Source: Bacteroides sp. (lineage in GTDB: Bacteria; Bacteroidota; Bacteroidia; Bacteroidales; Muribaculaceae). From it: a DNA stretch of 34,349 nt. The notes below the pieces were generated by a model that did no database searches, was not told the origin of the DNA, and saw nothing but the letters and a program-made list of their open reading frames with translations. Shown piece by piece: positions 17,448 to 23,986 of the stretch; the stretch's first letter is position 1; every line of letters starts with the position of its first letter. Made by a program: the position numbers and the translations under genes. The DNA is taken from the NCBI GenBank assembly GCA_014801865.1, contig JAAVDH010000005.1:8538-42886 (forward strand). The letters are read 5' to 3'.

Positions 17448-18389
17448 ATGGAAGGACTCGTCATAAGAAATACAGGAAGCCACTATGTAGTAGCCACTGA
17501 GGATGGCCGCGAAGTGCCGGCTAAGATCAAAGGCAATTTCCGCATACGTAATATTCGTACTACCAACCCCGTGGCCGTGGGCGACCACGTGACTCTGCTT
17601 GACAATCCCGACGGCACGGCTTACATTACAGCCATTACTCCCCGACGCAATTATATAATACGTAAGGCCAGCAACCTGTCGAAGGAGGCTCACATCATCG
17701 CAGCCAATATCGATCAGGCTTGCCTTATCGTGACACTCAAGCATCCTACGACATCCACCACCTTCATTGACCGCTTCTTGGCTACGGCCGAGGCATATCA
17801 GGTGCCCGCTATACTCGTTATCAATAAGACTGACCTGCTTGACTCTGACGATGACCGTGAACTGCTTGATGCCGTAACTTATCTTTATCGGTCGATAGGC
17901 TATAAGGTACTCCACGTCTCGGCCAAGAACGGCGACGGCCTCGATGCGCTTCGGGAGGTGCTCGTTGACAAAATTACGCTTCTCTCTGGCAATTCAGGAG
18001 TCGGTAAGTCTTCGCTTATCAATCAGCTGATACCCTCTCTGGGGCTGCGCACAGCCGAGATATCCGAGTCGCATGACACGGGTATGCACACCACTACTTT
18101 CTCGGAGATGTATCCCCTACCGGGCACGGATAAGGGCTATATCATCGACACTCCAGGAGTGAAGGGCTTCGGCACGGTGGACTTTGATAAATATGAGGCG
18201 GCCCACTATTTCCCTGAGATATTTGAAATATCGCAGGACTGCCGCTATGGCAACTGCACTCACACTCACGAGCCGGGTTGTGCCGTACTCGCAGCCCTGG
18301 AGGATTCGCGCATAGCGCAGAGCCGCTACAATTCCTATCTCAGTATCCTCGAAGACGCCGACGAAAACAAATACCGCAAAGCGCAGTAA
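17448..18389 (+). CDS. rsgA: Ribosome small-subunit GTPase RsgA
   Basis: Circularly permuted GTPase that binds the 30S subunit late in assembly and checks the decoding centre. Domain order: N-terminal OB fold (about 1-65), then the permuted G domain with G4 NKTD (126-129), G5 SAK (158-160), G1 GNSGVGKSS (181-189) and G3 DTPG (234-237). A C-terminal zinc finger with Cys265, Cys270, His272 and Cys278 (spacing C-x4-C-x-H-x5-C) follows. The length of 313 residues is normal. All catalytic motifs are intact. It is monocistronic on the plus strand, between the divergent sulfatase gene and the convergent barrel gene. Confidence 0.96.
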   Translation: MEGLVIRNTGSHYVVATEDGREVPAKIKGNFRIRNIRTTNPVAVGDHVTLLDNPDGTAYITAITPRRNYIIRKASNLSKEAHIIAANIDQACLIVTLKHPTTSTTFIDRFLATAEAYQVPAILVINKTDLLDSDDDRELLDAVTYLYRSIGYKVLHVSAKNGDGLDALREVLVDKITLLSGNSGVGKSSLINQLIPSLGLRTAEISESHDTGMHTTTFSEMYPLPGTDKGYIIDTPGVKGFGTVDFDKYEAAHYFPEIFEISQDCRYGNCTHTHEPGCAVLAALEDSRIAQSRYNSYLSILEDADENKYRKAQ

Positions 18390-18435
18390 CCACCTCACTC
18401 CCCTGACATCATCCCAAGAGAAGATATACTACTGA

Positions 18436-18495
18436 GGCATTCCGGAGGAAATGCCCCGATAATAGCCGTGGGTGAGCCGTAGGAGTAACCCGCGG
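18436..18495 (+). repeat. REP-like element, outer left arm
   Basis: Contains a hairpin GGCATT/AATGCC (18436-18455) with the 8-base loop CCGGAGGA. It then has a 39-base arm (18457-18495, key words AATAGCCGTGGG, GAGCCGTAGG, AACCCGCGG) that is the reverse complement of 18631-18669 with a single mismatch. It begins about 45 bases after the rsgA stop codon. Confidence 0.85.
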
Positions 18496-18515
18496 AAAAT
18501 ATGGTTACATACAAT

Positions 18516-18543
18516 AAACGACATCCCGGAGAGGATGTCCCGA
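18516..18543 (+). repeat. REP-like element, inner left arm
   Basis: A 28-base arm that is a perfect reverse complement of 18583-18610. It folds on itself: GACATC (18520-18525), loop CCGGAGAG, GATGTC (18534-18539). Confidence 0.88.
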
Positions 18544-18582
18544 GAAATTGGATAATTCATTATTCTAATGGATTATAGTCTA

Positions 18583-18610
18583 TCGGGACATCCTCTCCGG
18601 GATGTCGTTT
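18583..18610 (-). repeat. REP-like element, inner right arm
   Basis: Exact inverted copy of 18516-18543, separated from it by 39 AT-rich bases. Its own stem is GACATC (18587-18592) and GATGTC (18601-18606); TTTTT follows, so on the plus strand the hairpin would also work as an intrinsic terminator for rsgA transcripts. Confidence 0.88.
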
Positions 18611-18630
18611 TTCTTCGCATATATAATTAA

Positions 18631-18691
18631 CCGCGGGTTACGCCTACGGCTCACCCACGGCTATTATCGGCACACCTCCTCCGGGGTGTGC
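18631..18691 (-). repeat. REP-like element, outer right arm
   Basis: Carries the inverted 39-base arm (18631-18669) followed by hairpin GCACACC/GGTGTGC (18670-18691) with loop TCCTCCGG, the exact reverse complement of the loop at 18442-18449 although the stem differs. It ends about 47 bases from the stop codon of the convergent barrel gene, so it may serve as terminator region for both genes. Confidence 0.85.
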
Positions 18692-18738
18692 TGGAGGATA
18701 CGTTAATATGACACAGCCTAATATTCTATATTAAGGAG

Positions 18739-20832
18739 TTATTTGAGGATGGCGCTCGTGCCGGTGCCTGAGCCGCCCACCTCATTGCCCTGCTGCACTT
18801 TCTTGCCGTAGCCGAAGGTGTAGGAGGCTGTGAGCTGCAACCGCATATGTTCACCCATGCCAAATGTGCGCACGTCCGACTGGTAATACTTACCCGCCAT
18901 CACCTGACTCGACGACTCCCAGCTCGAACGTAGGAAATTATAGGCTCTGACCGAGGCTCTCCAACTTCCTCTGCCCCATCCTAACTGTAACAGGTAGCGT
19001 GTGGGGACGGTTTCTCTATATCCCGTTGTGCTACTCAGATATTTTGTGGGCGCTGAAAACCAACCGAACAGGTAGAAATTGCCGAAATACCAGGTGATTT
19101 GCGCCGAACAGTTCAACTGGTTTAATGACTGCGCATACTCCCCGGTTGTCTTGTGAAGATAATAGCCGGGAGTCAGCCGTGCCACGAGTTTGCCGTTAAG
19201 AAACTTCGCCGTACCGTTTACAGTTACATATCCATAGCGGTAATCACCATTGTTGACATATCGGCGAAGCATCGTACCCTCCGGACCGTCAGGAGTATAG
19301 ACGGGCACTACCCTGTTGTTGGCCACATAGTAGTTGCCGTTAAAGGCCAGTTGCCACTTGTTGTTAGGGAGCCATGTATACACGCCGTGTACCTGATGCA
19401 TCCAGTAGTTTTTAAGTTCGGGTGTGCCGGTATACCACATCAATTCATCCTGCTGAAGTATATTCGGACTCTTCTGATATGTGTCAGGAAGCTGCTTGCC
19501 ACACGCATAATCAATCTCTATCTGATTCTTATTATTGGGTGAATACATGCCGAACACATTACATTGAGGGTAGGTGTCCTCAATCTTTGTACCCGACAGA
19601 TTTGTATTGGCGTACACCCCGCTGACAGAACCTCCGGCCGACCATTGGTTTTTCTGAAACATATACTTAAGGCTACCCACAAAGGCCCATACGTCATACT
19701 TCTGACGTGAGGGCGAATTGCCGTAGTAGTCGATGGTCGAGCCCGTATATTCGCCATGGATAAATGGTGTGAAGCTGTTGTACTGATTGATATTCCATAC
19801 AAGGCAGGGCGTAACTCTCACGATGTTGGAGTTTTCTTTCGCATTGTTCACGATACTGAAATCATTGTCCGTATAGTCTGAATTCGTAGTATTGTGATTG
19901 TAGCTGTAATTCGCCTCTACATCCAGTCCAACTTTTTCGCTCAGAGACACATATGTCTCATGGTTGTAGTTCAGACTCCAACTGCGATTTGAGGCAATGG
20001 TCCTGGCCGTCGAGCTCGGCATAAAGTCGTCGGAATAAATCAGCGAACTCTCCGCTTCATTGCGGGGCACAGAACTGTTTGCGAACGACAGCTGATTGGT
20101 CACCTGCAATTTGTCAGTATTATAAAGCGCACGGAATGTCACGTCGTTGCTATTATTGCGGTAACGTCTTGAAGTGGGCAGAGAGGTACGTTCCACGGTC
20201 TGAGGCCCCTGACCATAAAGGTCGGTGAAATGAAATATCTCGGTAGACTCCGTACCCGAATGACGGTCGGTAAGATATATCTCGTTGGCAAACAGGTCAA
20301 AAGTCATGCGCTTATACACAAACTTTGAGTATACATCCGCCTCAGAGCGTTTAACACCCAGCCATTGGTCGGCATTGAGCTTCGTGTAGCCGCCCCACTC
20401 GTATTTCTGCATTATGAAGTTGACTACATACTGAGCACCTCTGAAACGCGGGTCAGTGGGATTTAACAGATACTCCACCTTTTTGACATCAGTGGTTCGC
20501 ATGCCACTGAGGTCCTGAGCCGTCGCCGCCACATAGTCTATATATATCGCTACCGATTGGCCAGAAATGGTCTTGACACTCTGACTCATCAGGTCAACGC
20601 TCAGTTGCGGTATAGCCATCTGACTCAGCAGTGATATAGCATCCGTTGCTACATTTTTCTGTCGAGATGCCGGTATATAGGTCGTTGATGTTGCTGACGT
20701 TCGCTGGTTCTGAGCCTCCACTACAATCTCATTCAGCTCTTTTGACGTGATTGTATCGCTCATCTCAGTCTGTGCGTAAGAACACATCGCGCACAGTAAT
20801 GCGGCATAGGAGGTGTATCTGCGTGTTATCAT
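18739..20832 (-). CDS. TonB-receptor-like outer-membrane beta-barrel protein
   Basis: A 697-residue outer-membrane protein. I start at the ATG at 20832 (MITRRYTSY), which gives a proper signal peptide ending near CSYAQ; an in-frame codon 46 residues upstream would overlap the preceding gene's end region and has no signal. After the signal comes a short segment with ELNEIVVEAQ, resembling a TonB box, a plug-like domain (about 30-145, including AIYIDYVAA and VKKVEYLLNP), then a 22-strand-type barrel rich in Tyr, Asn and Trp. The N-terminal carboxypeptidase-like domain typical of SusC proteins is missing and no SusD partner is adjacent. This fits the outer-membrane beta-barrel family related to TonB receptors; the ligand is unknown. 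A notable operator-like repeat sits at its promoter. Confidence 0.85.
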   Translation of the reverse strand: MITRRYTSYAALLCAMCSYAQTEMSDTITSKELNEIVVEAQNQRTSATSTTYIPASRQKNVATDAISLLSQMAIPQLSVDLMSQSVKTISGQSVAIYIDYVAATAQDLSGMRTTDVKKVEYLLNPTDPRFRGAQYVVNFIMQKYEWGGYTKLNADQWLGVKRSEADVYSKFVYKRMTFDLFANEIYLTDRHSGTESTEIFHFTDLYGQGPQTVERTSLPTSRRYRNNSNDVTFRALYNTDKLQVTNQLSFANSSVPRNEAESSLIYSDDFMPSSTARTIASNRSWSLNYNHETYVSLSEKVGLDVEANYSYNHNTTNSDYTDNDFSIVNNAKENSNIVRVTPCLVWNINQYNSFTPFIHGEYTGSTIDYYGNSPSRQKYDVWAFVGSLKYMFQKNQWSAGGSVSGVYANTNLSGTKIEDTYPQCNVFGMYSPNNKNQIEIDYACGKQLPDTYQKSPNILQQDELMWYTGTPELKNYWMHQVHGVYTWLPNNKWQLAFNGNYYVANNRVVPVYTPDGPEGTMLRRYVNNGDYRYGYVTVNGTAKFLNGKLVARLTPGYYLHKTTGEYAQSLNQLNCSAQITWYFGNFYLFGWFSAPTKYLSSTTGYRETVPTRYLLQLGWGRGSWRASVRAYNFLRSSWESSSQVMAGKYYQSDVRTFGMGEHMRLQLTASYTFGYGKKVQQGNEVGGSGTGTSAILK

Positions 20833-20844
20833 TCTACAGTTTGC

Positions 20845-20896
20845 ATAATGTGACAATAAACAATCCTGCAAAGATAATAATAATATTGTCACATTA
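20845..20896 (-). promoter_or_regulatory. Promoter with 13-bp perfect inverted repeat around the -7 box
   Basis: TAATGTGACAATA (20846-20858) and TATTGTCACATTA (20884-20896) are perfect inverted copies separated by 25 bases. Between them, on the minus strand, lies TATCTTTG (20869-20876), a full -7 consensus for the barrel gene starting at 20832. Each arm contains a TGTNACA core (20849-20855 and 20887-20893). The position suggests a repressor or activator site controlling this gene. Confidence 0.65.
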
Positions 20897-20908
20897 CATC
20901 TACCGTAA

Positions 20909-21790
20909 TCAGAAGACGTAGGCGACTCCGAACTCCATACCTTGAGGCGTAGGACGGTAGGAGATGCCACGCAGGTGTGACTTAAAGCGCTTGTCAGGCA
21001 CTATGTAGCCGATAGCCTCATTGACCGGGTCGAGAATAAAGGCGGCTGCACGTCCTATGACTTTTGATCCGAGAACACGATAGTCGCGGTCGACGATCAT
21101 TCGCTTGAGTTTATAGAAGCCCTCGCCGAAGAGCGCACCTATCACGGGGGTTATCACGATGTCCTGCACCGAAGGTATCTCCATGAAAGCCTCAACGCCG
21201 TATTCCCAAAATATGGTGGATATACAGAAGGAGTAAAGGAACGAACCCCATATATTGAATCCGCAGGAACGTGCACTCATATAATATGCCGCTCCGGCGT
21301 ATGGATGGAGTATGTAGTTGAATATGAATCTGTCGTGGTCCCATACAGGGCCTTCCTTAACATGACTGATCCAGCGCTCACCCATAGGCGTCTCTTTCTC
21401 TTCCACACGACTCCAGGCCGTGGAGTTCTGAGGCAACATCTTAAGCACTAACAGTGCAGAGCCACCACCGATACCGAGCGCGGCGGTATTAATCCACAGT
21501 CTGCGCCAGTCAGGCACACTGAGCGTGGGGCTGTACGGAAGGGCGTATATGCTTACATCTTTAGGAGTTCCCTTTAGAGTAAGCTTCGGCGCCTCCGGCA
21601 CTACTATATCTATCGGTGCTGTAACATCGTAGCTGAAGGCACTGCCCGACAGCTCTTCGTTACATACATTCATAACTGCCTCTGTAACATCTACAGAAGC
21701 CTGTGTCGAAGCCATCGTGGCTAAGTATGATAAAGCGCTTATACACAGTAGCACAATTGGACGAATGAAGTTGAAGCGTGAGGTGATCAT
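20909..21790 (-). CDS. DUF3943-type envelope protein
   Basis: A protein of 293 residues from the ATG at 21790 (MITSRFNF); an ATG nine codons upstream (21817) is also possible but would place the start almost on the operator at 21821. Residues 1-28 form a signal peptide (core IVLLCISALSYLA). The middle has the pattern of DUF3943: an aligned WDHDRFIFNYILHPYAG block, a small-residue membrane-like stretch (about 175-200) and a FWEYGVEAFMEIPSVQDI block, followed by GALFGE. The family has no established function; its members occur in the envelope of Gram-negative bacteria. The gene lies 76 bases upstream of the TonB-receptor-like barrel gene on the same strand and is divergent from an Omp85-type barrel gene. 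Confidence 0.82.
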   Translation of the reverse strand: MITSRFNFIRPIVLLCISALSYLATMASTQASVDVTEAVMNVCNEELSGSAFSYDVTAPIDIVVPEAPKLTLKGTPKDVSIYALPYSPTLSVPDWRRLWINTAALGIGGGSALLVLKMLPQNSTAWSRVEEKETPMGERWISHVKEGPVWDHDRFIFNYILHPYAGAAYYMSARSCGFNIWGSFLYSFCISTIFWEYGVEAFMEIPSVQDIVITPVIGALFGEGFYKLKRMIVDRDYRVLGSKVIGRAAAFILDPVNEAIGYIVPDKRFKSHLRGISYRPTPQGMEFGVAYVF

Positions 21791-21820
21791 AAAAATTAAT
21801 TTACAAAAGTCTTTCATTGT

Positions 21821-21838
21821 TGTAACAATCGTGTTACA
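21821..21838. promoter_or_regulatory. Palindromic operator candidate in the divergent promoter region
   Basis: TGTAACA (21821-21827) and TGTTACA (21832-21838) form a perfect 7-bp inverted repeat with a 4-base spacer; each half is itself of the form TGTNACA. It sits between the divergent DUF3943 and Omp85-type genes and overlaps TACATTTTG (21835-21843), a possible variant -7 box for the plus-strand gene. Confidence 0.55.
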
Positions 21839-21882
21839 TTTTGGGTTGTAATAATACAAGCATATTTTTAATACATCATCAC

Positions 21883-23070
21883 ATGAAGCTGAAATTCACC
21901 ATATCGCCCCTGTTCTTAGCCTCTATACTGATGGCTGCGACCTCTATGTATATCAGCGCCGAAGATCTGACTTCTGACTCTGTAGCCCTGAAGATGGAGA
22001 AGTCCGACACCACCTCAGGTAACCTCATATCAAAGATCATACGATATTTCTCAGAATCAAATAAGCCTAAGGAAGCCAAGAAGATTGACTTCAGCATAAT
22101 AGGCGGCCCTCACTATAGCTCCGACACAAAGTTCGGTATTGGCGTGGTAGCGGCAGCGAACTACAGGGTCGACCCTGCGGACACTCTTACTACCCCTTCA
22201 TTTGTAGGATTATACGGCGACCTCACTACATCCGGCAGTTGGATGGTAGGTATCAAGGGAGCACATATATTTCCGCGCGACAGGCGCAGAATAGACTATG
22301 CCGTGACCACATCCATGGAGCCGAGTGACTTCTGGGGTATCGGCTATAAGTCGGGCGCACGCAATGCCGACAAAACAAAATACGACGACTTCCATGTAAG
22401 CGCACGAGCCAACTTCATGTGGCAGGTATCAAATGGTTTCTTCATCGGGCCCGGCATCGAGACTGATTATTATAGTGCTGGAGGCGACCCTGACAACCCC
22501 GGTCTGTGGGAGGGTGAAGACCGTAAGACTTTCACTATCGGTGTGGCTCTGAAAGCACAGCTCGATACCCGCGACAATCTGACATTTCCTCACCGTGGAT
22601 GGCTTCTCGCATTCAGTACTCTCGCATGCCCGAGCTGGATGGGCAACGACTATGCCTTTGCCATGGTGGATATCAACGCCTGCCACTATCGTCAGGTGTG
22701 GCGAGGAGGTATCCTTGCCGGACAATTTCATACGGCACTCGGCTTCGGCTCTATACCCTGGGGCATTCTCCCCACCTTCGGAGGAAGCGAGTCGATGCGC
22801 GGCTACTACCTCGGACGCTACCGCGACAAGCGCGAGGCCGACCTTACCATCGAACTGCGTCAACACCTCTTCGGACGCAACAGCATAGTGCTCTGGACCG
22901 GAGCCGCCACCGTTTTTGACCATCCCGATGAACTGCGCTGGAGCCACATTCTGCCCAACGTAGGCGTGGGCTACCGATGGGAATTCAAGAAGAATACCAA
23001 CGTGCGCCTCGACTTCGGTGTAGGCCGCGGCACCACCGGTTTCGTCTTCAGTATCAACGAAGCCTTCTGA
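21883..23070 (+). CDS. Omp85-type (BamA/TamA-like) outer-membrane beta-barrel without POTRA domains
   Basis: A 395-residue outer-membrane protein. Starting at the ATG at 21883 (MKLKFTIS) gives a clear signal peptide ending near YISAED; the longer frame from a TTG at 21841 does not. After a short linker (about 30-65), the whole chain looks like a 16-strand barrel. The segment GGSESMRGYYLGRYRD contains the Omp85 loop-6 motif (R-G-Y/F), and the chain ends in phenylalanine as barrel proteins do. No POTRA domains and no patatin domain are visible, so it is one of the short 'surface antigen' barrels of Bacteroidetes, not BamA itself. It is divergent from the DUF3943 gene and probably shares the operator region with it. 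Confidence 0.87.
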   Translation: MKLKFTISPLFLASILMAATSMYISAEDLTSDSVALKMEKSDTTSGNLISKIIRYFSESNKPKEAKKIDFSIIGGPHYSSDTKFGIGVVAAANYRVDPADTLTTPSFVGLYGDLTTSGSWMVGIKGAHIFPRDRRRIDYAVTTSMEPSDFWGIGYKSGARNADKTKYDDFHVSARANFMWQVSNGFFIGPGIETDYYSAGGDPDNPGLWEGEDRKTFTIGVALKAQLDTRDNLTFPHRGWLLAFSTLACPSWMGNDYAFAMVDINACHYRQVWRGGILAGQFHTALGFGSIPWGILPTFGGSESMRGYYLGRYRDKREADLTIELRQHLFGRNSIVLWTGAATVFDHPDELRWSHILPNVGVGYRWEFKKNTNVRLDFGVGRGTTGFVFSINEAF

Positions 23071-23107
23071 CCCCAACGTCTCAACTTCGCCCCAACTCTA
23101 TGACTGT

Positions 23108-23139
23108 TTTTGCAGATTTATATATTCTAATTAACTTTG
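23108..23139 (+). promoter_or_regulatory. Bacteroidetes-type promoter for the four-helix protein gene
   Basis: TTTTG (23108-23112) as the -33 box, a 19-base spacer and TAACTTTG (23132-23139) as the -7 box give a full consensus promoter. Transcription would begin near 23146, about 20 bases before the ATG at 23165. Confidence 0.75.
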
Positions 23140-23164
23140 CAGTTTCAAAAAGTTATAAAGCCGT

Positions 23165-23911
23165 ATGGGGGTCTCTATTCAATTTTCGCAGTCATATTAT
23201 TGGCTGAACACTTGGATTTTAGCAAATATCATCCAGTTGGCGACACAGGATTTCTGCGATCGGTTTGTCGACTGGCATATTGATCCGGGGAGAAGGTTAT
23301 ATGACCAGATGGTTATGGCTGCCAGATGCGGTGTGGCAAATATCGCCGAGGGGTCGGCACGACATTCGACTTCATTGGAGACGGAAATGCGTTTGCTTGA
23401 TGTGGCAAGAGCAAGTTTCGACGAACTTCAAGGCGACATATTCAACTTCCTGCTGCGTAAGAATACGGAGATATGGCCTATCGGCAATCATGACCGCGAG
23501 GAAATATGGCAGATGAGACTCAGCACCCCAAACTATGGCAACAGCTATCTTCACGATGCAGCCAAGCATATACTCGCACAGAAGAGCAAGTTTGACCGAT
23601 GGCTCCGGAGCGATGATGCAACGGTGAGAGCCAATGCGCTGTTGGTATTGTGTCTGAGAGAAAACAGGATGCTTCAATCTCAGATACAGAGCCAGCTTGA
23701 CGAATTCAGGCAGACAGGTGGGTTTACAGAGAATCTGACCACCGAGAGGCTTGAGGCGAGAAAGATGCAGGCCTCAAATGGTGGTGCTCCGAAATGTCCG
23801 AAATGCGGCATGCCTATGCTGAAGAGAATGCAGAAGAAAGGGCAGATGCAGGGACGTGAATTCTGGGGTTGCAGCGACTACCCGCGATGCAATGGCGCCC
23901 GACCGGTTTAA
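23165..23911 (+). CDS. Four-helix-bundle suffix protein with C-terminal topoisomerase-type zinc ribbon
   Basis: A 248-residue soluble protein. Residues about 25-150 match the four-helix-bundle family related to the proteins encoded in 23S rRNA intervening sequences and to diversity-generating-retroelement accessory proteins: note DQMVMAARCGVANIAEGS (48-64), the hallmark that runs into a helix of alternating charge. A Gln/Arg-rich helix (about 155-200) leads to a C-terminal zinc ribbon with Cys211, Cys214, Cys236 and Cys242, and the WGCSDYPRCNG signature of type I topoisomerase C-terminal fingers, which bind single-stranded DNA. No reverse transcriptase, variable repeat or rRNA gene is in the window. 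The role is unknown; nucleic-acid binding is likely from the ribbon. A good promoter lies directly upstream. Confidence 0.85.
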   Translation: MGVSIQFSQSYYWLNTWILANIIQLATQDFCDRFVDWHIDPGRRLYDQMVMAARCGVANIAEGSARHSTSLETEMRLLDVARASFDELQGDIFNFLLRKNTEIWPIGNHDREEIWQMRLSTPNYGNSYLHDAAKHILAQKSKFDRWLRSDDATVRANALLVLCLRENRMLQSQIQSQLDEFRQTGGFTENLTTERLEARKMQASNGGAPKCPKCGMPMLKRMQKKGQMQGREFWGCSDYPRCNGARPV

Positions 23912-23927
23912 TCTTTAAAAAAGCAAC

Positions 23928-23967
23928 CTCGATTAATCAAGTTAAATCTCGATTATTCTCGATTAAT
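23928..23967 (+). repeat. 10-bp tandem array upstream of the EptA-like gene
   Basis: CTCGATTAAT (23928), CAAGTTAAAT (23938), CTCGATTATT (23948) and CTCGATTAAT (23958) run head to tail with exact 10-base period. The second unit is degenerate. On the other strand the unit is ATTAATCGAG, a rotation of the GATTAATCGA repeat found before ispG. The array occupies most of the gap before the ATG at 23987. Confidence 0.75.
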
Positions 23968-23986
23968 CCCCCTAACCGACTTAACG

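Noticed and set aside
20833-20970. 46-residue N-terminal extension of the TonB-receptor-like barrel
   Set aside because: It would cover the promoter and operator, overlap the preceding gene and hide the signal peptide that begins at MITRRY.
22429-23076. Minus-strand open frame of 215 codons opposite the Omp85-type gene
   Set aside because: No motif or signal peptide, and the plus-strand frame has clear Omp85 signatures.
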